A DNA stretch of 64,000 nucleotides from an uncultured Elusimicrobium sp. (GTDB lineage: Bacteria > Elusimicrobiota > Elusimicrobia > Elusimicrobiales > Elusimicrobiaceae). Below, one piece after another: positions 25,620 to 33,290 of this stretch (position 1 is the stretch's first letter; every line of letters starts with the position of its first letter). Below the pieces are notes generated by a model. It made no database searches and was not told the origin of the DNA. It was given only the letters and a program-made list of their open reading frames with translations. The position numbers were made by a program, and so were the translations under genes. Where the stretch lies: the NCBI GenBank assembly GCA_947305555.1, contig CAMZDW010000001.1, forward strand, positions 25,898 to 89,897. Reading direction: 5' to 3'.

Positions 25620-26114
25620 ATGCATTTTGAAGAAATTTATAATCGGCTATTTAAACCAGTGTTGGCGTATATTCGCAGCCGCATTAACCAGGAGCATGCG
25701 GCAGAAGAAATTGCTTCGCTTACCTGGCAGAAAGTATACGAACACCAACAACAATTTGATGCCACCCGAGGGCTTGCGGAACAATGGATTTTCACCATTG
25801 CTCGTAATGAGGTTAATAAATATTATCGGTTTTGGCAGCTCAAACGTTTTTTCTCGTTAACTGAACAAGAGGAAAAATGGACCGCAGATGATAAAACTCC
25901 GTTTGAGCAGTTGGCTATTAGCGAGCAGAACAAATTATTAGTAGCGGCGCTGACACAATTATCATCCAAGGAAAGAGATCTTATTGCCTTAAAATTTTAT
26001 TCCGGTTTAAATAACCGTCAAATTGCAGCAATGACCGGGCTAAGCGAAAGCAACGTAGGGACTATTTTAAATCGGGCTTTACAAAAATTACGTGGCCGGT
26101 TGGAGGCGTTATGA
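25620..26114 (+). CDS. ECF-type sigma-70 family RNA polymerase sigma factor
   Basis: 164 residues. Region 2 is at the N-terminus (YNRLFKPVLAYIRSRI, AEEIASLTWQKVYEHQ, AEQWIFTIARNEV) and region 4 at the C-terminus (LSSKERDLIALKFYSGLNNRQIAAMTGLSES, NVGTILNRALQKLRG) with its helix-turn-helix. Regions 1 and 3 are missing, as in ECF sigma factors. The stop overlaps the next start (ATGA), and that gene encodes a membrane protein, the usual place for an anti-sigma factor. The target promoters are unknown; the operon may autoregulate. Confidence 0.88.
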   Translation: MHFEEIYNRLFKPVLAYIRSRINQEHAAEEIASLTWQKVYEHQQQFDATRGLAEQWIFTIARNEVNKYYRFWQLKRFFSLTEQEEKWTADDKTPFEQLAISEQNKLLVAALTQLSSKERDLIALKFYSGLNNRQIAAMTGLSESNVGTILNRALQKLRGRLEAL

Positions 26115-26443
26115 AGTGGGCAGAAGATAAACTGATCACACGTTATCAGCAAGTGGATTTAGATGAAAGTAAGGCCTTGCAACACAAGGTGTACAAGCAG
26201 ATTTGCGCAGAAAAAAATTCTTTTAAAAGAAAAACGGTATGGGGATTATGTGCGGCCGGAGTTACGGTGCTTGTGTTTCTCTCTATTTGGCAATTAACCG
26301 CGCACCAATCCACATACTTGCCGGATCCGGGGGAGTTTAACCGCATGCAGTTTGCTTTTTACCGGGAACTGGCTTTACCGGGGCAAGATTTGGGAATTTC
26401 GTATGATGATTTCCCACAAGAAGTCCCAATTACAAGGAGCTAA
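26111..26443 (+). CDS. Putative membrane anti-sigma factor
   Basis: 110 residues. A charged cytoplasmic part (residues 1-40) is followed by one membrane helix (TVWGLCAAGVTVLVFLSIWQL) and a short outer part of about 45 residues. No zinc-binding anti-sigma motif (HxxxCxxC) is seen, so the assignment rests on position: it overlaps the sigma gene by 4 bases and has the right topology. It could instead be an unrelated membrane partner. Confidence 0.6.
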   Translation: MKWAEDKLITRYQQVDLDESKALQHKVYKQICAEKNSFKRKTVWGLCAAGVTVLVFLSIWQLTAHQSTYLPDPGEFNRMQFAFYRELALPGQDLGISYDDFPQEVPITRS

Positions 26444-26445
26444 AT

Positions 26446-27147
26446 ATGCGGAAATTTATTATCAGTGTGATATTGCTTAGTTTGGTTGTTCCTCTTACGG
26501 CGGCCCAGGGAGAGTTGACCCCCAAAACGCCTTTACCTCCGAAAAATTCGGTGAGTGATTTGGACAAAGTCAAACACGAACGAGATGCAAAAATATCGGC
26601 CATTAGCGCCAAAGTACAAGATATCGAGGCTCGGTATTATGCACGCCAAGTGCAGCAAGGGAACTTATTAATGGGGACCTTAGAGGAAAATGCCAAAAGC
26701 TGGTTAGGATTGCCGGAGGAAAACGAGCGCTTCGTAGCCTTGGTTAAGCAGTATGCGGATGGTCCTCAAGTTCCCGCGTTAACGCCGGAAGAAATGGAAC
26801 AGTTAGATGAAAATAAGCGCGAAATTCGAGCGTTTTTAAATAACGGAAGGGAAAATCCGGCTGCCGCAAAATTGGCGGAACGTAATCGTAAAATCCGGGA
26901 GTTAAAAGAACCGGTGTTTGAGTTGGAGGCACGCTATTGGGCTTGGCGTGTATCCAAGGTAAAAGATACGACGATAGAAGAGTTGGCGGCATTCTCTCAA
27001 AATTGGATTGGAGAGCGTGCCTATAACCAAAAACTAATTGCCAAAATCCGTGAGAATGTGCAAAGTGGCAACACAAAACAGCTGACAAAAAAAGAAGAGA
27101 AAAAATTAGAAGCCGTAAACCAACAAGTACGTGCGCTGCTGAATTAA
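26446..27147 (+). CDS. Secreted helical protein with an internal duplication
   Basis: 233 residues with a signal peptide (MRKFIISVILLSLVVPLTAAQG). The mature part is two related all-helical units of about 80-100 residues. Unit 1 contains IEARYYARQV, SWLGLPEENE and LTPEEMEQLDENKREIRAFLN; unit 2 contains LEARYWAWRV, NWIGERAYNQ and LTKKEEKKLEAVNQQVRALLN. I do not recognise the family. It is the third gene of the sigma/anti-sigma operon (2-base gap), so it may be the signal sensor or a target. It has no catalytic motif and no Cys. Confidence 0.75.
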   Translation: MRKFIISVILLSLVVPLTAAQGELTPKTPLPPKNSVSDLDKVKHERDAKISAISAKVQDIEARYYARQVQQGNLLMGTLEENAKSWLGLPEENERFVALVKQYADGPQVPALTPEEMEQLDENKREIRAFLNNGRENPAAAKLAERNRKIRELKEPVFELEARYWAWRVSKVKDTTIEELAAFSQNWIGERAYNQKLIAKIRENVQSGNTKQLTKKEEKKLEAVNQQVRALLN

Positions 27148-27170
27148 TCTTTTAGGGATAGATATAAATA

Positions 27171-27200
27171 AAAAACCCTGGGAAAATCCCAGGGTTTTTT
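27171..27200. terminator. Bidirectional terminator after the ECF operon
   Basis: AAAAACCCTGGGA and TCCCAGGGTTTTT pair perfectly around AAA, between convergent genes. Confidence 0.92.
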
Positions 27201-27212
27201 ATAGCACGTATA

Positions 27213-27974
27213 CTAAAATAAAATTGGAGCTAAGACGAAAGAAAGCATCATGCCTAAAGAGTAACTCGTTACATTTATCACTAAGCTGAGCACAAACGAT
27301 TCGCCCAATGACATTTGCTTAAGGTTCATATAGCGAATGATTAGCGTTTCCGCCACTAAGCCAAACAACCAAAGTAGCGTGCTTTCCGGTACATACCAGG
27401 CCAAGTATAACCATGATACGGTCGTTGTGAGTAGGTTAGCGATTGCCACACTATAGAGAATGCGAAAACTTTTACGTTTATAAATTACGTATGCAGAGGC
27501 GGCTAGCAATTCCAAAATCAAAATAATGAATAACGACACCCAGGCATCCAGACGCGTCCAACCGCTGGCATCCGGAATAAGGTCGGTGGGTTCGACCATT
27601 AAAGCCTTTTCAAATACGTATACGTTAAACCGTGCGCGCAATTTGCGCGGGGCCAGAAAAATATTACTTTCACGTACGGAACCGTCCGTGAAAGCAATCA
27701 CTAATTTTTGATAGTCCGTATATTCATACGCAACGGAGAAACATTTCCCGGCTGAGCAATACAACTTTTGGATCCCGTAGTGCCCCAAAGGTTTACTTTC
27801 TAAGCATTGGTTATCACTACATTGGATTTGCTCACTGTGTGCCGGGTCAATAAGCGGTTTGTTTTGGGTTTCGTAAATGAACGAAAATTCCATCTCAGGC
27901 TTGGGGGACACATCCGCCCAGGCCGGCACTACAAAACAACTTACAAGCATCAAAAATACAAGTTTTTTTATCAT
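27213..27974 (-). CDS. Membrane protein of unknown function with a Cys-containing ectodomain
   Basis: 253 residues. A signal peptide (to about 20, ending AWA) leads into an external domain of about 120 residues with two close Cys pairs (QCSDNQCLE and YCSAGKCFS), probably disulfide-bonded. Then come four membrane helices (WVSLFIILILELLAASAYVIY, ILYSVAIANLLTTTVSWLYLA, STLLWLFGLVAETLIIRY, SFVLSLVINVTSYSLGMML). I do not recognise a family. A GAGGA Shine-Dalgarno is present. It diverges from the aminopeptidase gene across 57 bases. Confidence 0.65.
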   Translation of the reverse strand: MIKKLVFLMLVSCFVVPAWADVSPKPEMEFSFIYETQNKPLIDPAHSEQIQCSDNQCLESKPLGHYGIQKLYCSAGKCFSVAYEYTDYQKLVIAFTDGSVRESNIFLAPRKLRARFNVYVFEKALMVEPTDLIPDASGWTRLDAWVSLFIILILELLAASAYVIYKRKSFRILYSVAIANLLTTTVSWLYLAWYVPESTLLWLFGLVAETLIIRYMNLKQMSLGESFVLSLVINVTSYSLGMMLSFVLAPILF

Positions 27975-28031
27975 TTTAAGATGTCCTCTATATTTTGTAT
28001 TATAACATTATACGAGAAAAAGGAGAGAAAA

Positions 28032-29234
28032 ATGTTTACTAAAACACAATTAGAAAAATATGCAGATGTAATGATTTGGGCATTGCAGGCAGCCCGGCGC
28101 AACGGAAAATTTAAAAAATATGACAGCGTTTTACTGCGTACCGATTTAGCCGCTCTTCCTTTGGCGGAACAAATTTATCATAAGTTGCTTACAGCCCGGT
28201 TACAGCCGGTACTTCGCATTCAAGCACCGGAAGGACTTTCTAAAGATTTTTACACCGTGGCAGATGATAAGCAACTTGCTTTTTTAGCTCCCGGTGAAAA
28301 AGAATTCCAGGGGGGAATCAATGGATTAATTGCGCTGCATGCTCCGCAGGATTTGACGTACCTTAAGAATGTAGATCCGGCCCGTATCGGGAAAAGTGCG
28401 GTGGCACGTAAGCCGATTCGTGAAATTTTAGACCAACGGGAACAAGAAGGATTTTTTTCCTGGACCCTTTGTAATTACCCAACGCCGGAATTGGCTAAGC
28501 GTGCCGGGCTGACCCCCAAAGAGTATGCAAACCAAATCGTTCGGGCTTGTTTCTTAAATGAAAAAGATCCGGTCAAAAAATGGCAAGAAGTTACCAAACA
28601 AATTAATGAAATTGGCGCTTGGCTTTCCTCTCTGCCGATTGAGACGCTACACATTGAATCGGAGCATATGGATTTTACCGTATTATTAGGTGATAAACGT
28701 AAATTTATTGCCGGCGGTGGATGCAATATTCCTTCATTTGAAATTTTTACTTCGCCTGATTGGCGCGGTACGAAGGGTATCTACTTCGCGGATTTATCTT
28801 CCTATCGGAGCGGCAATTATGTCAAAGGCGTTCGTTTAGAATTTAAAAACGGACGTGCGGTAAAAGCCGATGCCGAAAAAGGTGGCGAGTTTGTACGCAA
28901 AATGCTTGCCATGGACCGGGGCGCTGCCCAAATCGGCGAATTTTCACTTACGGACCGCCGCTTCTCTAAAATCAACAAGTTTATGGCCGATATTTTGTTT
29001 GATGAAAACTTCGGCGGAAAATATGGGAATTGCCACGTAGCTGTCGGGGCCAGTTATGCTGATACGTATACCGGTGTACAAAAAGAACTTACCAAAGAAG
29101 TTAAAAAGTCATTAGGTTTTAATGATTCGTCGCTGCATTGGGACTTAATCAATACCGAAAATAAACGTGTCAAAGCCAAACTTAAAAACGGTACAGAAGT
29201 AACTGTATACGAAAAAGGGGAGTTTTCCTACTAA
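28032..29234 (+). CDS. M29-family aminopeptidase
   Basis: 400 residues from ATG 28032, which has AAAGGAGAG upstream; the open frame extends back to 27807 but overlaps the divergent gene and has no ribosome site. Family features are visible: MDFTVLLGDKRKFIAGGGCNIPSFEIFT, where Glu and His side chains bind metals, and late motifs HVAVGASYADTYTG and SSLHWDLI. M29 enzymes (AmpS, PepS, aminopeptidase T) are cytoplasmic, dimeric, cobalt- or zinc-dependent aminopeptidases. The length fits the family (about 400-410). Confidence 0.88.
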   Translation: MFTKTQLEKYADVMIWALQAARRNGKFKKYDSVLLRTDLAALPLAEQIYHKLLTARLQPVLRIQAPEGLSKDFYTVADDKQLAFLAPGEKEFQGGINGLIALHAPQDLTYLKNVDPARIGKSAVARKPIREILDQREQEGFFSWTLCNYPTPELAKRAGLTPKEYANQIVRACFLNEKDPVKKWQEVTKQINEIGAWLSSLPIETLHIESEHMDFTVLLGDKRKFIAGGGCNIPSFEIFTSPDWRGTKGIYFADLSSYRSGNYVKGVRLEFKNGRAVKADAEKGGEFVRKMLAMDRGAAQIGEFSLTDRRFSKINKFMADILFDENFGGKYGNCHVAVGASYADTYTGVQKELTKEVKKSLGFNDSSLHWDLINTENKRVKAKLKNGTEVTVYEKGEFSY

Positions 29235-29263
29235 TAAATGGGTCCAATGACCCAGGTCTTTTT

Positions 29264-29306
29264 AGGACAAAAGGCCCTTGTTGAAAAAGTTTAGAAACGA
29301 TACAGT
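29264..29306 (+). promoter_or_regulatory. Promoter and upstream box of the first TGWG-repeat gene
   Basis: Box AGGACAAAAGGCCC (29264-29277) directly abuts -35 TTGTTG (29278-29283). A 17-base spacer leads to -10 TACAGT (29301-29306). The same arrangement stands before the second gene (30391-30433), with the box identical in 12 of 14 positions. Confidence 0.6.
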
Positions 29307-29341
29307 ATAAACTTAGGAAAATAAAAGAATAGGAGATTGGT

Positions 29342-30229
29342 ATGAGGAAAATGTTAATGACGTTTTTCGTGCTAGCAATATTAGCACCAGGTGCGTGGGC
29401 ACAGCAGGGGCAAAATTTAATGCCCGAAGGAATTTTGCGCAAGATTCAATCGGCGGTGAAAGCGGATCGAGTAGATGTTACGTTTGTGCTTGATCTTTTG
29501 GATTCAGTCCGTTCTGGGGTTGCCGAAATGAAACAAGAACATCCCAGTGAAATTTTGCAATCCATGCTTTTTCTGTATGAAGGTTTGGTATCCGAAGCAG
29601 CGAAAAATCCGCAGCAAGTGTTAGCCGGCGATGCTTTCGAGGCTAAAGATGCGGATGTTTTAAAACAGCTATGTGAAGAAATTAATCGCCCAATGAAAAC
29701 AGGTTGGGGAAAAACAATTTCCGTCTCTGATTATATTACAGAGCATATGAATGAAGCTCGCCAAGCATGGACTGCTGCCGAACCGGTTAATCGGTTAGAT
29801 GCATTTGCTGATCTGTTAATTGATAATGCCGGCTTTCCATTTCCACCCATGACGGATGCAGAATTGAAAGCTGTCAATCAGATTTTGAAAAATATTGAAA
29901 AAGTACGTTCTGGGTTGGCGACGAGTAAACAAGAAAAGGATATCGCTGTTTTAATGAGTTTTCTGAATCTTTACGAAAAACTTGCTGAAAAATTTGCGGA
30001 TAATTCAGACATTGCAAGCCGGTTCGTAGCCAAAAATCCGCAAGTCGTAAAAGCCTTGGCACGCGAAATGCAAAAGCCGATGAAAGTGGGTTGGAGAGAA
30101 GGAAAAACGATCGTGATGGGCCAATATATTGAGGAACATTTGCAGGGTGCCTCTGACGAGTGGTTTTCATCAGAATCGGCAGATGAGTTATTTGCCTTTA
30201 ACCGCGATATTCTCTACGGTATCCAATAA
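29342..30229 (+). CDS. Secreted TGWG-repeat protein 1 (unrecognised family)
   Basis: 295 residues. A signal peptide (MRKMLMTFFVLAILAPGAWA, cut before QQG) precedes two copies of a helical module (about 30-165 and 172-295). Each ends in a shared block: copy 1 INRPMKTGWGKTISVSDYI (115-132) and copy 2 MQKPMKVGWREGKTIVMGQY. A further helix with W and E/S-rich residues follows each (QAWTAAEPVN, DEWFSSESAD). No known domain is recognised. Its neighbour at 30482 carries the same module twice, and the third gene a diverged form. It probably works in the periplasm or outside; the function is open. Confidence 0.75.
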   Translation: MRKMLMTFFVLAILAPGAWAQQGQNLMPEGILRKIQSAVKADRVDVTFVLDLLDSVRSGVAEMKQEHPSEILQSMLFLYEGLVSEAAKNPQQVLAGDAFEAKDADVLKQLCEEINRPMKTGWGKTISVSDYITEHMNEARQAWTAAEPVNRLDAFADLLIDNAGFPFPPMTDAELKAVNQILKNIEKVRSGLATSKQEKDIAVLMSFLNLYEKLAEKFADNSDIASRFVAKNPQVVKALAREMQKPMKVGWREGKTIVMGQYIEEHLQGASDEWFSSESADELFAFNRDILYGIQ

Positions 30230-30246
30230 GGTTCATTTTCGTTTAC

Positions 30247-30276
30247 AAAAACCGCTCTTTTTAGGGCGGTTTTTTA
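30247..30276 (+). terminator. Terminator after TGWG-repeat gene 1
   Basis: AAAACCGC and GCGGTTTT pair around a 10-base loop, followed by a T run. Confidence 0.8.
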
Positions 30277-30390
30277 TTGTTGAAAACCTGCATTTGTGCA
30301 CTATATAAACGTCATGGACGGCAGTAGGGAGTGCCTATGAGAAACGCGAATTTGGTTGCTAGGGCCTAGGCATAGACCCATTTGGTATCT

Positions 30391-30433
30391 AGGACCAAAG
30401 ACCCTTGTTTCGGGAAAAAAGAACCGATATAGT
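30391..30433 (+). promoter_or_regulatory. Promoter and upstream box of the second TGWG-repeat gene
   Basis: AGGACCAAAGACCC (30391-30404) abuts -35 TTGTTT (30405-30410); the spacer is 17 bases and -10 is TATAGT (30428-30433). It is the sister of 29264-29306. Confidence 0.6.
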
Positions 30434-30481
30434 ATAGATAGAGGAGTTGGAAATCCTCAAATTATTCTTAAGGAGAATGGT

Positions 30482-31306
30482 ATGAAAAAAATTTTGGTGA
30501 TGGTCCTCGCGCTAGCAGTTATGGCGCCGTGTGCATTGGCTCAGAAGGGGAAGAAAACTACTTCCACAGTTAAAAAAATAGAAGCTGTTCCCCTCTCGCA
30601 GCTTGAATCAGTTGTCCATTCGAAAGTAGAACTAAAAGCTGCGGGTGGTGTATTTCATGTATTGGCAGATTTTCGTCGACATGTAAGTACTTGTGAACAA
30701 GAGAGATCTTCTTTTATATTACAGTCATTAGCCACTAATATGGCAGATGCCATGGATGAGCTTTTGGCAACAAAAGATACCGAACTTATCAAGAGAGTTT
30801 GTAAAGAAGTAAACAAACCAATTAAAACCGGTTGGGGTGAAACCATCGTGATTTCCCAATACATTGTAGATCATATTGATGATGTTAGAGGTCATTGGAT
30901 GTCCGATGAGCCGATTAACGCACTATACGAATTAAATAGAGTATTAGTACAATATGCCGGTGTACCGGAAAAACCGCTTTCTGCCGAAGCAGAAGAACTG
31001 TTTGGTTACATTGAGGTATGGAGAAAATATGTAGGAAAAATGGGGGAGGAAAATGTTTCTCACGTTTTTCAGCAAGCATTGAGCATCTCCGAAGCTTTTG
31101 ATGAACACCAAGTGCAAGATAAAAAAGAGTTAGTTCGTTTAGCGAAGATTCTGAACGAACCAGTGAAAACCGGTTGGGGTGAAACGATTGTATTTTCCGA
31201 TTATGTTGCAGCTCAACAAGAAACCGACATCCATTGGTTTGATGCGAGTTTAACCAACGAAGTATTCCTCTTTGGTAAATATATCGGGGAATTAGCAGCT
31301 AACTAA
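30482..31306 (+). CDS. Secreted TGWG-repeat protein 2 (unrecognised family)
   Basis: 274 residues from ATG 30482 (AAGGAGAAT Shine-Dalgarno); the frame extends upstream to 30356 but only through the promoter. The signal peptide is MKKILVMVLALAVMAPCALA. Two modules end in nearly identical blocks: VNKPIKTGWGETIVISQYI (110-128) and LNEPVKTGWGETIVFSDYV (224-242). Each is followed by a W-containing helix (GHWMSDEPINALYELNRVL; IHWFDASLTNEVFLFGKYI). A separate promoter and a terminator after gene 1 mean the first two paralogues are transcribed apart. Function unknown. Confidence 0.75.
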   Translation: MKKILVMVLALAVMAPCALAQKGKKTTSTVKKIEAVPLSQLESVVHSKVELKAAGGVFHVLADFRRHVSTCEQERSSFILQSLATNMADAMDELLATKDTELIKRVCKEVNKPIKTGWGETIVISQYIVDHIDDVRGHWMSDEPINALYELNRVLVQYAGVPEKPLSAEAEELFGYIEVWRKYVGKMGEENVSHVFQQALSISEAFDEHQVQDKKELVRLAKILNEPVKTGWGETIVFSDYVAAQQETDIHWFDASLTNEVFLFGKYIGELAAN

Positions 31307-31326
31307 AAATTGATGGCAGTGCGTTT

Positions 31327-32211
31327 ATGAAAAAAGCATTGATATTCATGGGATTATTGGTCATGGTTGTTGGGGAAGCTTCTGCCCAAAGACCGGATCT
31401 TGCACCGAGTCAGCCGCCGAGAGATCTCCCCATGCAGGTGGAGGATATGGGGGCTCCCTTATCGGAACAGATAACGCAGGTGCAAATGGCGGTTGAAAGA
31501 GAAATAGCTGCCAGAAGAGAGAATCCCTTGAAAGATGCTTATAAACAGCTAAGTCAATTCAACCAATTTGCAGCGATTAATATACCGGACGAAAGCGCAA
31601 AGGAAAAATTTCTTCCAATATTGTTTAACTTACAAGAAGATTTTTTGACTTTGGTTTCTGCACAGCAACAGGCAATTCGATCCGGGGAAAGCCAAACAGC
31701 GCAACAGCAAGAAGAAGATTTGGCTAAGTTGGCCAGTGCCTTAGTGTCACCAGTGACTTCATCTTATGGTACAACGGTTGTGCGGCCGATTAGCTACATC
31801 AAACAATATTGTTTGAAGAAAGATGACAAGAAAGTATTCAGCAAATTTGTTTCTGCGGTAGAAAAACGATTGGTTAGGCCCACAGCTTCCGGAATGAATG
31901 AGGAAACGAAGGAGATAGCGTTTAAAGGTGCATGGCCCAAAAACGCTAAAGATTGGAATGCTATTGAGTACTTGGACCAACATTTGATGTATCTCCAGCG
32001 TGCTAACCAAAGCTATTTGGAAGACCCAGAAACGAGTGCAACGGTTAAAAAAACGATTGCTACGACTCAGCTTAACCAAGTGTATGTAACGGCAGATGGG
32101 TATCGGTTTACAATATCTACAGTTGTAAATGATGCTATTTTCCGAAAAAAACTGCCGCATTGGGAAGAGTTGCGAGCATTTAGTTCTCTCCTTGAGATTA
32201 ATTCTAAATAA
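31327..32211 (+). CDS. Secreted TGWG-repeat protein 3, diverged
   Basis: 294 residues with a signal peptide (MKKALIFMGLLVMVVGEASA). The helical body holds only a worn form of the module: LVSPVTSSYGTTVVRPISYI in the middle, and VTADGYRFTISTVVNDAI with HWEELRAFSSLL at the end, where proteins 1 and 2 have PxKTGWGETIV. A Gln/Ala-rich segment lies near residue 115. It starts 20 bases after gene 2 without its own promoter, so genes 2 and 3 form one transcript ending at 32214-32247. Membership of the family is inferred from position and this weak pattern. Confidence 0.65.
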   Translation: MKKALIFMGLLVMVVGEASAQRPDLAPSQPPRDLPMQVEDMGAPLSEQITQVQMAVEREIAARRENPLKDAYKQLSQFNQFAAINIPDESAKEKFLPILFNLQEDFLTLVSAQQQAIRSGESQTAQQQEEDLAKLASALVSPVTSSYGTTVVRPISYIKQYCLKKDDKKVFSKFVSAVEKRLVRPTASGMNEETKEIAFKGAWPKNAKDWNAIEYLDQHLMYLQRANQSYLEDPETSATVKKTIATTQLNQVYVTADGYRFTISTVVNDAIFRKKLPHWEELRAFSSLLEINSK

Positions 32212-32213
32212 AC

Positions 32214-32247
32214 AAATCCCCAGGGTTTCTCCTGGGGATTTTTATTT
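32214..32247. terminator. Bidirectional terminator between the TGWG genes and nrdG
   Basis: AAATCCCCAGG and CCTGGGGATTT pair around GTTTCT; TTATTT follows. Confidence 0.9.
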
Positions 32248-32263
32248 CTTGAAAGCATTTTAA

Positions 32264-32887
32264 CTAAATCTCTTTGTGCATTACTTTAAGCACATTCTTT
32301 TCCTTGGCCACGGGTAAACACTCTTGTACGTGGTAATTTTTACGTAGGGTCAATTCCTCTAAAGCGGTAATATCCGCCTCGGTAAGTACTTCTTTATCGT
32401 AAGTGGTGCGAAATTCGTATTCAAGACCACTTTGAAGAATTAGATTCATCGATTCTTTTAAAATAGTGGGATTCGTTTCTACGCCGGTAATAGCGGCATA
32501 CTTTTCCAACGGAGCTTTTAGATCCATTGCAATAAAATCCACCAGTTTTTTATCAATGAGTTCTTTTAGGACACTGGGCCGGGAACCATTTGTATCGATT
32601 TTGGTTGCATAACCCATTTCTTTTAAACGGCCCATAAAGGCAGGCAAATCTTCATGGAGGGTAGGTTCTCCCCCGGAAATAACAACGCCTTCTAAGGTGC
32701 CTTGACGGCGTCTTAAAAAGGACCAGATTTCTTCCTCAGTAACGGGTTCCGTGAACAAATGGGGATAGACAAGCTCCGGATTATGGCAATAGCGGCAACG
32801 AAAATTACAACCTTGTGTGAAAACAATCGCTGCCGGCCGGCCCGGAAAGTCTATTAAGGTAAATTTTACCAGTCCACCTATCTTCAT
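32264..32887 (-). CDS. nrdG: Anaerobic ribonucleotide reductase activating protein
   Basis: 207 residues. The radical SAM motif C-x3-C-x2-C is near residue 26 (QGCNFRCRYCHNPELV), and EGVVISGGEPTLHEDL is the SAM-binding GGE motif. The enzyme uses a 4Fe-4S cluster and S-adenosylmethionine to put the glycyl radical on NrdD. It lies directly downstream of the small glycyl-radical protein and of nrdD, so all three should be expressed together. The N-terminus (MKIGGLVKFTLIDFPGR) is the PflA-like form often seen with thioredoxin-dependent NrdD. Confidence 0.92.
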   Translation of the reverse strand: MKIGGLVKFTLIDFPGRPAAIVFTQGCNFRCRYCHNPELVYPHLFTEPVTEEEIWSFLRRRQGTLEGVVISGGEPTLHEDLPAFMGRLKEMGYATKIDTNGSRPSVLKELIDKKLVDFIAMDLKAPLEKYAAITGVETNPTILKESMNLILQSGLEYEFRTTYDKEVLTEADITALEELTLRKNYHVQECLPVAKEKNVLKVMHKEI

Positions 32888-32913
32888 GGAAGCCCGTTAC
32901 TGTGAAAGAGAGA

Positions 32914-33135
32914 TTATTTGTCGCTGGAGCAATCACATCCGCAGCTGCAGCCGCCGACGTTCATGTTTTTGCGCATGGCAAATTCTTCTTTCTTCCCTTT
33001 GTTCCAGTTTTGTACCGGGCGCAGGTAACCGACTACGCGAGAGTACACTTCACATTTAGAGCCTTTTACTTCGCTCATTTCTTTTTTAAGTTCGGAAATT
33101 TGGTTTTCTACTACTTTTCTTTCTTGTGCGGTCAT
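32914..33135 (-). CDS. Stand-alone glycyl-radical domain of anaerobic ribonucleotide reductase
   Basis: 73 residues with its own strong Shine-Dalgarno (TAGGAGAAAG). Residues 29-54 match the C-terminal glycyl-radical loop of NrdD: EVYSRVVGYLRPVQNW, with Gly36 in RVVGYL as the expected radical site, then NKGKKEEFAMRK. In ordinary NrdD this loop is the last part of the same chain. The N-terminal 27 residues (ERKVVENQISELKKEMSEVKG) look like a coiled coil. The C-terminus is Cys-rich (GGCSCGCDCSSDK). The main NrdD chain at 33291 lacks this loop, so the two proteins probably make one enzyme. Confidence 0.82.
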   Translation of the reverse strand: MTAQERKVVENQISELKKEMSEVKGSKCEVYSRVVGYLRPVQNWNKGKKEEFAMRKNMNVGGCSCGCDCSSDK

Positions 33136-33290
33136 AACTTTCTCCTAATTATTTTTGGGTACGTCTTGGGTCGGTTGCCGGGAATGGGGCCGTGAAAACC
33201 CATTACTTTGTTGCTGCGTAAGCCAGCGTCCGTTCAACATTTAGGTCAATTTCAGCAAGAAATTGCCTAAAAAGTATTGTTTCAGAAGAA

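Noticed and set aside
27807..28031. N-terminal extension of the M29 aminopeptidase frame
   Set aside because: It overlaps the divergent membrane-protein gene and its promoter; a strong Shine-Dalgarno precedes ATG 28032, where homologues begin.
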